Shown piece by piece: positions 13,011 through 22,814 of a stretch of DNA of 64,000 bases. The stretch spans positions 23,749,498-23,813,497 of the forward strand of contig NC_026660.2 in NCBI RefSeq assembly GCF_000004075.3, read 5' to 3'. The notes below the pieces were generated by a model. That model searched no databases, had not been told where the DNA came from, and worked only from the letters and a program-made list of their open reading frames with translations. Made by a program: the position numbers and the translations under genes. The DNA comes from Cucumis sativus. Lineage: Eukaryota; Streptophyta; Magnoliopsida; Cucurbitales; Cucurbitaceae. How positions within the stretch are numbered: position 1 is the first letter of the stretch; every line of letters begins with the position of its first letter.

Positions 13011-13945
13011 AACAAAAAAAAATGCTCAAAAGCGATAATATTAGTAAGACAACAACTAGGTCTTTAAATAAGCACAAAAATAATCTCATTCAAAACATGG
13101 AAGCATAAATTAAAAAAGCATCCAAAAGAATGAAATTAAGATGATATTTCAAATAAGGAAATAACAATTTGGAGATTTAGCATTATGAGAGACAATTGTG
13201 AAACGACTAGAAAGAATACTTTTATAACAAATATATAATCAGTTCCAAAACTCGAGTATAAGGATACTAAGTATCGATCATTTCAAATGTTAATAATTTC
13301 ATCTCCCTCATGCGCCCATGGTTATTTTGATCCTCTTTCAATTATTGAATTTTCTCCCACACTACAACTTGATTTTGATTCTCATAAAGTACTTTTGTAA
13401 GAAATAATAGCAAAAAAGGAATCAATTAATATAAACCATTTGTGTATTATTAGATTTGAAAATGTATATTTTGATCCAACTACTTATATCTATTTTATTT
13501 CTTTTAAGGATTTCATCCATTTATATATTATGGTATCTTTTTCTGACCACAATAAAATTTTGGAAAAACAATCAAACATATTAATGGTAACATTCTATTA
13601 TTGTTCATCCCACCTATATATTCATTCATGTTTTTTTTTAAAAAATAGCAATAGGCCAATTTGATCAATCTCATATTGATTTTTATTTTTATTTTTAATT
13701 CATATACCGTACAATAACCAATACACAATAGAAATATTTTATTTCCTTCACACAAAAAAATACGAATATTTTATTTTTAATTAACAAAAAACCTATGCAT
13801 TGATATTCTCAATAAAATCATAAGTTGAGTGGAGATTTTTGTTTTGTTTGTTAACAATAATAATAAAATAAAAAAAAGTTCAAATATTACTCTACTTTTA
13901 AAAAAGATATTTCTCATTCATATTTCAGACTTCAAAGCAAAAATC

Positions 13946-13947
<2 letters not shown>

Positions 13948-14012
<65 letters not shown>
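13948..14012. repeat. (TA)32 microsatellite
   Basis: An uninterrupted TA run of about 65 bases. An open frame across it reads as alternating Ile-Tyr and is an artefact. Confidence 0.97.
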
Positions 14013-14015
<3 letters not shown>

Positions 14016-14589
14016 CTCTTTATATAGTTAAGAATATCACAAGCTCTTATCTTTACCGACAATTATATGTACTATATACTCTTTTTCTTTCTTTGTTATT
14101 TATTATCATTTTCATTTGTATGGTGAGATTCTTTTAAAATATATATGTAGTTAATTAAACTTTTTGTATTAAATTCTCATTCAAGTTTACTTCTTGTTCT
14201 AAAATTCAAATTCAAATATATCTTATATTTTTTTTTTACGATGGAAAGAATGGTTTAAATTCAGCATATAAGCTTTCTCATTCTCTTCTATTGTTTATTT
14301 TGTTTACAATAATTATTATAAGAAATGGAGATGGAATAATGACTTAGTTAGAGTGATTGAATTCAAAACACTTTAAAATAATAATAAAGAAAAACAAAAG
14401 GAATATTGATACATTACTTTTATGATAAGTTAATAGTTATATTTTAATTAATACTAAACCAAAAGAAAGAAGAATGGAAGATGTGAAAGTGGAAGAGAAG
14501 CATTTGGATGGGGAGAGAGTTGATATCAAATAAAAACAGAAAAGAAGTGGTAGAGATTTATACATACATTTCAAAAAGAAGAAGAAAAA

Positions 14590-14621
<32 letters not shown>
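14590..14621. repeat. (AAT)10 microsatellite downstream of the second OVATE gene
   Basis: About ten AAT units lie roughly 60 bases past the stop codon of the minus-strand OVATE gene, probably in its 3' untranslated region. Confidence 0.9.
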
Positions 14622-14624
<3 letters not shown>

Positions 14625-14679
14625 CTCTTTTCAACCAAAAGATCAAAAGAGAACGAGGAGTTGACGATGTTAAGATCAA

Positions 14680-15150
14680 TCAAAAGCGTAAAATGGGGGA
14701 AGTGGATGAAAAAACAGAGTCCCAAATCTCAGAAAAAGCCCTAACTATAATTCCATGGTGAGAAGGAGAATTCAATTGCAAGAAACACCGAAGAAGCCCT
14801 CTCAAATCTTCCTTCGAGTATATCTCGTTCTCCAGAATCATTTGAACCATCGAGTGTCGGAAATCCAGGTACGGATCGTCCGAATCCTTCTCAACAGCAA
14901 CACTCTCCCCCCCGCTCCGACCGAAGCCTCGGAACGTGATCGAGGTTCTGGTCTCGGAGTCGGAGTCGGAGAAGGGAGGGGATTCGGAGTCGGAGGAAGC
15001 GGAGGAGAAGCGATGATGATGATGGTTGGGGGATTTGGGGGAGGGCTTTGGTTTGAGGTGGTGGAAGAAGTGAGAGAGGAGCTTAGGTCTGCAAATGTTG
15101 AGATCGACGGAGAGGGAAGTGAGTTGGAGATTTCGCCGGGGAGCCGCCAT
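14680..15150 (-). CDS. OVATE family protein, OFP6 type
   Basis: The gene encodes an intronless 156-residue OVATE-family protein, close to the length I recall for Arabidopsis OFP6. The N-terminus has the subgroup motif LSVDLNICRPKLLSHFF (13-29). A His/Ser/Asp-rich linker follows (40-70), then the OVATE domain at about 91-147 (DDPYLDFRHSMVQMILEN... with LRGLLRCFLQLNSPSHHGIIVRAFSEIW in outline). It should act as a transcriptional co-repressor, probably in the nucleus and bound to KNOX/BELL homeodomain proteins, as known for the family. It faces the other OFP, 9.7 kb away and in the opposite orientation. The two proteins are from different OFP subgroups, so they do not look like a recent tandem duplication. 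Confidence 0.92.
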   Translation of the reverse strand: MAAPRRNLQLTSLSVDLNICRPKLLSHFFHHLKPKPSPKSPNHHHHRFSSASSDSESPPFSDSDSETRTSITFRGFGRSGGESVAVEKDSDDPYLDFRHSMVQMILENEIYSKEDLRGLLRCFLQLNSPSHHGIIVRAFSEIWDSVFSSTSPILRF

Positions 15151-15248
15151 TGTTGTTGAAGTTGGAGAGAGGGTGTGTTGTGTGGCTTTGGGTTTGAAGA
15201 GAGAGAGTTGGAATTTGGGGAATGAGTTTTAGAAAACCGTTTGCGGGA

Positions 15249-15255
15249 TTTTATA
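15249..15255 (-). promoter_or_regulatory. TATA box candidate for the OFP6-type gene
   Basis: TATAAAA on the minus strand lies about 100 bases upstream of the ATG at 15150. That is a suitable distance for a TATA element with a short leader. It rests on sequence match only. Confidence 0.45.
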
Positions 15256-16709
15256 TTTGGACCGTCGCTGTCCTTCGGATTTTATGGCAATTTCTAAACC
15301 CTTTTTTTATTTAATTTCACATTTTAAAATCATAAAGGATTCTTTAAAGCTAAAAGACACTTTACCACTCTCTATTATTATAAACAATTCTTCATATGTT
15401 GTAATAACTTAAACCCATTTACTCACTCACTCATTTTTATGTTTTAGTTTTTAGAAATTAAATTTACTTCCTCCCCTTCAATTTGTAATAAAAATTTTAA
15501 AACAAATTTAGACTAGAAAGAAATGTTTATAGGTTTAATTTAAGAAAGGAAGGTTGAAATAGTTTTTGGATATTAGTTTTTAAATTTGATGATGAGTAAG
15601 AATTTAATTTTTATATTTTACTATTAGTATTCAGTCGTTCTTATATTATATTAAGTATATGAGAAATTTATTATCCATTAAGATCATAAATTTACGTATT
15701 ATAAAAATTAAAATGGCTACTTGACACTTAATGTTGATGCAAAATTCGTTATTTAAAATTTTAAAAACTAAAGTTTGTCTAACTGAATTGTGAGAGTTTG
15801 TGGCAAAAATGTTTCTTTCATTTATCTTTTTAGGCTAATTAGATTATAAGTTTTTCCTTTTCTTTTTTTACCGTACATAGTAGGATAGAGAAATCCATAC
15901 GTAGTAAAATAGAGAAATCCAATTTTGATCTAAAAGTGATTTGAGATGGTTAAATCTACACATTTTCGCTTTTATTGAAAACCTATTTCGCTTGAATCGT
16001 ATTATGTTTCGCTCTTATTATGTTTTAGTGTGGTTCTACTGAGAATCTATTTCGCTTGAATCTACATATTTTCACTTTATCTACATATTTTTACTTTTAT
16101 TGTGTTTTAGCGTGGATTTGATCAATATTTATATTTGATTTTACTTATTAAATATTTAACTAATTCTATAAAAATGCAAATTTCAATTTAATAAAAATTA
16201 AGATTTGAAATATATAAATTATCATATCTTTTAAGTTTTACCCTTTTTTTTTCTAACAATCAAGTTTTAAAGGAAATCAATATTTTTTGGAACACTTTAA
16301 AAGTTTAAATATATATCTTTTTAAAAAAATTCCAAAATCTAAGTAAAAATGAAACTTTCCCTTGTCTATTGGCAGAATTAAAACTTACCTTCGACTTTAT
16401 TTTGTTTAAGTCAATTTAAAATTGTTCTAAAAAAAAATCAAACTTAAAATTAAATATTAAATTTAAGTTAGAGAGAAATCTCAAATTCTCAATTGTGAAT
16501 TTCTTTATAGATGTTTTTTTTTTCTTTTAAAATATGAAAGAAATCATACCAAATATGTTTTAGGTTCATATAGTATATAAAAGTCAATCATAAAGTTAAA
16601 TGTTCAGAAGTGATCTATCAAACACAAAATCATAAATTTTAGAGCTTATTAGACATTTTTTAAGTTTAAGAACCTTGATTAACTTATATGTACCTTTTTT
16701 ATATCAAAA

Positions 16710-16810
16710 TTTAAAGGCCTAAATCTCATCGGACAATATATTTTATTTTGTCAAGAACTCTAGAAAATTAATTCCTAGTAGGTGACTAACATTGATTGAA
16801 CTCATGTTAT
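16710..16810 (-). repeat. tRNA-derived SINE relic, copy B
   Basis: A B-box-like TGAGTTCAATCA is followed on the minus strand by a body that matches the SINE at 17516-17651. The shared pieces are 'ttaat...cta.gagtt', then 'ttgt.c.at.agattt'. The A box is not visible, so this copy is 5'-decayed or truncated. Confidence 0.45.
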
Positions 16811-17199
16811 TGAGATCATTTCTCCTTCAATGGAGGCTAAAGTTACATAAATAAGATCTGTTTCGTTAAGCCTTATAAACTAGACGAATCACCTTCTTAA
16901 AAACAACTAATAATTTGATTCGATGACATTTATTTCTTGTTCAAAAAAATACTAACCCATAATTTGATTCTCAATACTACAACATATGGTGCCTCGACTC
17001 GTTATGCTCGACATCAGAAGGTACTTTTATTATTCCTTTTCATCTATTTTGTTAACAACACGAGTTCTTTATATAAGGATAAAAGCACAGGGAGAAACTG
17101 TTGAAAAAACATGCAAAATGTTATAAAAGATTAAGGAAGTCCCATAGAAGAAAACGCAAAGGAAATCTCTAATGGAGTAAGAAGAAATGAATCTGACCT

Positions 17200-20100
17200 T
17201 TAATCTGAGAGATGTTTCTTGACCAAGCTAGCCACATATTGAGCAATATACATTGAGGCAGCTTCAGAGCAGCAAAAGGCATGTGAATAGCCCTCCCTTT
17301 CAACTGATAGATCAATTTCAGGGACCTGCTTGGATATCTGTGGAGAAAAGAGAGCACAAACTAACAAAGTATAACTTGAATTCACCATTGCAGTGTGTCA
17401 AAATTTTGAGCTCTTTCGCCCCTCTTTTTTCTTCTTGAAAATACAATATGTAGTATTTCAATCCTGCTATTTTGAAACTTTTTTTATATATCGCCACTGT
17501 GGAACCAACTTACATACACCTCAACTAATCTTATAGAACAACTTGTCAGACACTAAATTTGGGAAGGAAACTCATAGGATATTAAACATTAGCATGGATT
17601 GAACTCATTCTCTTTTAGTCCGTTATTTACCACTAGACTAATCCATGATGGTTCCTCGGCTGCTTTGATGCTATTGACTATATTACAAAGAAAAGGATTC
17701 TGAGCCAATAAAATGTACTCACTAATCCATTATGAACAATATTATAACTATAATCCCTTCAGGCATAGTATTTGGACAACCTACAATCATACAAGAGAGT
17801 TAATAGAAAAAATGGAAAGTAGTTTATATCTTACCTCCTCGTACACATGCATTGGAGCCCAATGGTCATCCATACAGAACAAAAATGATAATTTCTGACT
17901 CACTTTCTTCATAAATGCCCAATCTGGTGTTTCTGAAAACTAAACAATGTCCATGTACAATCAGATGTGAAAATTTGATTATTAATGATATTAGGCTCTG
18001 TAATGCATAATTCTGAGAAGTGACCACCATGTACAAAAATCTATTAAGAAAACACGGAGAACGATGTTCTGATTGACAAGTTTCATTTACTCACATATTG
18101 TGACTGAACGTCATCAAATTTACATTTTGTGGCCAGGCTTCTATATTTGGACTACTGTACTATAACAATAATGCAATGTCTCAAAGCTTATACAATTAAG
18201 TTAAACCCTTTATGCTTGGACAACTGTACTATAACAAGCTCAAAGCTTATAACAATAATGTATTATACAATTAAGCATGGTTTGTACAATCATATGTTTG
18301 GACAGCAAGTTGGAAGTCTTTTACTCTAAAATATTTATTAATTCTCTTTTATGGTTCTTTTTAATCAAAAGTTCTCAATTTAAATAAATAAAAGACTGTG
18401 GTACAGTGAAGCAAAGTTTTTTTGATACATGGGCAGCAAGTGTTATGGTATCCAACATGTCCGAAACATGTCTACCAAACTAAAGTGATTTTTTTTATAG
18501 TGTATACCTTATCAAACTCTGTCATTGCCATATATAGCACATTTCGCATGCTATGGTACTGTAGGAAACAAAGACAACATTCCAAATATCAGAAAAAACA
18601 GTCAAACCAAAATCTATAGCAGTTACGAGTCAATACTATAAGAGCACATCTACAGAAGTAAATTAGATTTCATTTCACCTTTAGCAAATGAGAGCAAGCA
18701 GCCTCACTAGCAGTTCTGGACCATGACTTCCCAATAGTTTTTTTCACAACAAAACTTGAAGCTTGAATTGGTAATGTACCCAACAACGCAGCAAAAGAAG
18801 AAAACAAAGTTGATAGCAGTGGAGACCTGCGACAAAAAAATTTCAGGTGAATCCTTACAAAGTAACAATAATATTTGGTAGAAGAAAACAACATCATCAA
18901 AGACATTCTTGAATACCAAAGCTTTAAAATGACCTCATCTATTAGTTTGTAATCAGCCATGGACCAAAGTAATATCGGCCATAGTAGTGAATGCTTAAAA
19001 GGATTAAGATCCAGTTTGTGGACAATGTATGAAGGACTTCTACATGGTCCAATTTTACTAACCATTAAGGTCCAACTACAAAGCAGCCACCAAAAGGTGG
19101 TTTAAATAGTTAACAAGGTCACGAAGCCATGAAACTCAACCAGACGTTAAACATAGTATTCGGCACACTTAGCTGGTTATAGACCAAGCACATATCCAAT
19201 AGTCTAAGTTCCCAAATTGGTTCAACCCAAGTGCATACCCACTGGAAAATGCAAATACTCCCCACAAAAACACAACCAACAGAAATCTGAAGATTCCGAA
19301 ATTACACCAGTTTGTGGTCTTAGAGGATTCTAGATTTTTGAACAATCCAATGAAGCCACATCACATGGTGTGGAGTGTAACTGTTTGAGGCAGTAAAAAT
19401 TTTTAGGTTCACACTCACAAAAACTGAAAAGCTCCCTTAGGCAGAGTTTGAAACTTTGAACTCATTGAAAATGGTTGCCACTAGCACACCATTGGTACCA
19501 ACATATAAGTGAAATGGGAGATTTTGAAAATCGTGATATGCAACAAAATCACTGCTAAAAAATCTGAAATATAGATTCAGGAAGCCATATATAATACATG
19601 TTATCAGAAAAAATAACATGCATACCTTGAAAGTTTCTCAATAAAAAACTGCTGACGTGATTCTCTGTTCACCATCATAAATGGATGCAAACCAATGCAA
19701 TACACCGCCTATAGGATCAAGAAGAATTGTCAATAAACCATCTCCTGCAAGTTGTAAAGACACAGGAGGGACAAAGATTTTATGGCAATACCCGATCCTG
19801 GAACCTGCGGAACAATTCAATGGAGATATACGATCCAACAGAATGTCCAACCTTTAAAGACAACCGAGAAGTCAGTTACCACAAGTGGAAAAGAACAGTT
19901 ATAAAAAACAATAATGTAACAACTTCATTCTTATTTTCAAGGCCTGTATCATCTCATATCAATTTCCAATTAATTATATCTGAGATGCATATAATGTACA
20001 ATACAAACAATAACGTGGACTTTTTTTTTTTTCTTTTTGCAAACAAGTAACAATAATACAAGCACCACAACGAACCATTACGTATGCGTATGTGTTAAAC

Positions 20101-21686
20101 TACAATCAAATTTTATAAATTGAAAATTTTCAGATAATATCTGACGTGTACTCAGATAATATCAAAATAATACAATTGAAAATTTTGCAATGTGCAACTC
20201 TTTTATGACTATTGTGAAAACATAGCATCAATTGCAATCATAAGAGTATCATTACCAGTAGTAATGGGATGTCTTTATTCTGTAACTCCTGTCTAACAAA
20301 TTCAACCTGCAAAAGAAAGATGAATATTGTCCAGCCCCGTATAGAATTCTGGCATCAACCACTGAAACACGATAGAGAAAGGGGTATGCAAAAAACAGAT
20401 AATAATGAAAAGAACAGTAATCTTGAGCAAGGGATGTTAATTTCGAAGTTCCGCTTAGCTATCTCCGATTGCATACCTATCTTGGACGTGAAAACTGAAG
20501 TCCACTAGCTTATAAAGCAACTTCAAAATTTAAATTTTCCATGGACCGTAGCTACTTTAAACCCATCAACAATTCAATCAAATCAACGGAGAAAACAGCC
20601 AGTTACCTTATGATCAATTTGTTCTTGCAATGAAAATAACCTTCCACCTTCCCAGTCCTAAAAGAGAAGAAACGTCATATACATAACAAACTACAATATA
20701 TCCATATGAACAACATCAATATCAACTAATTTGCTTTCTGAAGCATTAAAATTAAATATAACTAGCAGATATAAACTTCATATGACCCATGACTAAGTAC
20801 CTTCTTCGTTTGACATATATGCCCAATAGCTGACAGTAGACAGAAGGAGGGCCAAAGAAGAAAAAACAGAACAAGAAAAAATGTCAGCCCAAATATAAAA
20901 AATTCAACGATTTCATATAGAAAAAAAAAATGAAAGGGCTACGAATAATGTCAACAACTCATATCTTGCCTGTTATAGACACATGACCTCCAAGCAACTG
21001 ATACAGTGATTCGAGAAAATCTTTATAAAATGAAATAATACCTGTCTTGGAAAGAAAGCCCAAAACAATCCAAGTTCAGAAATTATACGAAATCAACAGA
21101 AGAATAAAAAAAAAACCCACATCCCCAAAACGCAAACGCACCTGGATTTCCAGGAATAAACAATACGTGCAATGATGGATCATCCGAGTGAATCTCCAGT
21201 AATTCATTGGTAAAACTAATAAAACACAGAAATGGAAAGTCAAATAAAACGCAATTCCAAGAGAAGTTTCAGTGAATATAAACGGGAATGAATCAATTAC
21301 CCCGATACATTGCATAAACGAAACTCCACACGCCTTTTACTAAAAGATTGCGGAACTTGATGACCCATATGGAGAAACGAACACCTAGAGAAATTCTTCA
21401 ACCTGAAAGATTAAAATGGGAACAAAAGAATGGATGAAATGGGATGGGATGTTCCAAGTGAATTGGCGGTAAAATGGAGAAGTGTGTTGACTATGGTGCA
21501 TCACTGTGATGCAAAACTTGGGAACATTACACTGCACGTTGAATTGAATATAATAAACAAAATGGGTAATGAAAAGTTAAAGATTAAAGTAATGAAATTA
21601 TGAAGAATGGAAGTGAAATACCTGGAATATGAATATGATATGAGAAGGGTAGGTCGGACGGTGAGTGAAGGAAGCGGTAAGAACAT
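17200..21686 (-). CDS. LDAH: Lipid droplet-associated hydrolase (LDAH), alpha/beta hydrolase
   Basis: Thirteen coding exons join in frame to 342 codons: 21686-21622, 21402-21301, 21215-21142, 21041-20970, 20829-20801, 20657-20607, 20306-20256, 19851-19792, 19708-19626, 18826-18679, 18558-18508, 17939-17835, 17337-17200. The product matches the LDAH family (human LDAH 325 aa), serine hydrolases on lipid droplets. Landmarks are VLFIPGNPG (about 73-81), the nucleophile elbow GHSVG (Ser152), the acid region FCMDDHW (Asp286 or Asp287) and the catalytic His316 in EGYSHAFCC. The intron after exon 4 has a GC donor (GCAAGA). The chosen start gives a basic, Ser-rich N-terminus of about 45 residues. A second in-frame Met lies in exon 2 (MGHQVPQS, residue 34). 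The ends of the last intron contain a SINE, and another intron holds a local duplication. The gene is divergent from the HVA22 gene. I am sure of the family and less sure of the start. Confidence 0.9.
17516..17651 (-). repeat. tRNA-derived SINE, copy A, in the last LDAH intron
   Basis: On the minus strand an A box (TAGTCTAGTGG, 17640-17630) is followed by a B box (AGTTCAATCC, 17605-17596) at tRNA-like spacing. A body follows with 'taatatcctatgagtttcctt' and 'ataagattagttgaggtg' in outline. The element opens with CCATCATGGATTAG. A related body occurs at 16710-16810. I recall this body as a common plant SINE, from memory only. Confidence 0.6.
18138..18280. repeat. Imperfect tandem duplication in an LDAH intron
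   Basis: Two related units share 'ggac.actgtactataaca', 'caaagctta' and 'tacaattaag' in the same order. The unit is about 60-70 bases with internal small indels. It lies in the intron between exons 11 and 12. Confidence 0.7.
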
Positions 21687-22814
21687 GGATTCTTCTACGG
21701 CTCTCGAAATCCCCGCAATTCATGTTCTCTTTCGAGTATGGATCATAATGAATCCATCTGTTGATTTTTAATAAATATCAAGATTCCCCCAATGATAAAC
21801 CATTTCGTTTTTTATAATCGGTTTTTTAAAAATTCATACTTACATTCACTTACAAAAAATCAAATAATTAAACAACATTTCTAAACTTATTGAATTTCAA
21901 CCGTTTGCTATTCAAATGGATATGTTTATTGAAGTTTGAGGTTTAAATTAAGGAAATTGAAAGCATAGGATTAAAATTCATACAATAAATTTGAAGTTCA
22001 AGGAATGAAATTGAAAATCTAGATTTGAAATGGATCCACTTACAAAATTCAGAGTAAAAAGTTATTTTTCTCTTCTCCAATTTTAGTTTAGAATGAAATG
22101 TGAATTCTTATAGCTATAATTCTATAAATAAATTACACTTGTTTGTTCTTGAAATTTGAGTTAAGTTCCATAGGCTGATTTTTCAAACTCTTAACATTTT
22201 TGCCTTTGCATTGCATTGAGTATTATTTAGGAGTCCAACACTCTTTACCATTTTTTTCTTCTTAATTTTCAACTCAAAACTTGACATGATATTTAAAGCA
22301 CTATTTTAAATAACAAAACAAACATTTTTGTCAATAAAAAGTGAAAAGAACAAATAGCATAAAAAAATTAGGAATCCTAAATTAAGCATTGAAGCCAAAA
22401 GTAATTACAAAACCCATAATCAAAACCACCAAAAACTGCAAATCCTATTATTAAGCACATCCCAACAATTTATCTTCCTCACAACCAAACTTCACAATTT
22501 TCTTCTTCAAATGATCAAACCCATCCCTCAAAACTAAAACTAAACTAAATAATTTATTGTTTTGTTTACAGTTTTGGTCCTTTGACCAAAACTTTATTCA
22601 TCACAGGTCACCCCTTGGGAGAAACTACCGACTCCGTTCCGTTCCACTCCGTTCGTGGCTTCCCATTATCTTTTTTCTTTTCTTCTTTTTTTCATTTTAA
22701 ATGTTAATATCCCATAATTAAATTTGGTTTTCTTTTTTGTTGGTGTGTGTTCTTAGTCGTTCTTGGGGGAGAAATTTTTATTTCTCTCAAGGGGTTCTGA
22801 TTTTTGTGTTGGAG
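21687..22814. other. Divergent intergenic region, LDAH and HVA22 promoters
   Basis: This 1.1 kb separates the two start codons. It is AT-rich and shows no open frame of interest. The 200 bases before the HVA22 ATG are less AT-rich (around 22610-22670, with 'ccgactccgttccg'), as expected near a transcription start. A 29-bp segment at 22770-22798 recurs in the last HVA22 intron. Confidence 0.6.
22770..22798 (+). repeat. 29-bp direct repeat, copy in the HVA22 leader
   Basis: The segment starts agaaatttttatttct and ends aaggggttct. It lies 17 bases before the HVA22 ATG and is identical to 24805-24833 in the last intron. Confidence 0.9.

Larger units (their letters stand above)
4962..14679. other. 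9.7 kb gene-poor interval between the two OVATE genes
   Basis: No open frame here looks like a real protein. The longest one is translated from a TA microsatellite. The interval contains two copies of the dispersed AT-rich repeat (6849-6975 and 12283-12412), a perfect inverted repeat (10795-10854), a tRNA-like relic (12071-12120), a probable decayed copia-type LTR (about 12475-13010) and the TA microsatellite (13948-14012). Both flanking genes point their 3' ends into it. Confidence 0.65.
15151..17199. other. Intergenic region between OFP and LDAH genes
   Basis: The left part is the promoter of the minus-strand OFP (TATA candidate at 15249-15255). The rest is AT-rich with short imperfect repeats. 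The phrase 'tagagaaatcc' occurs twice at 15880-15920, and 'atttcgcttgaat' twice at 15980-16050. One SINE relic lies at about 16710-16810. No gene is supported. Confidence 0.65.

Noticed and set aside
13829-14137. 102-codon open frame with an Ile-Tyr repeat
   Set aside because: It is the TA microsatellite translated. There is no domain and no coding bias outside the repeat.
14755-15159. 134-codon plus-strand frame over the OFP6-type gene
   Set aside because: It is antisense to a clear OVATE domain; its Gly/Val-rich composition comes from the complement of Ser/Pro codons.
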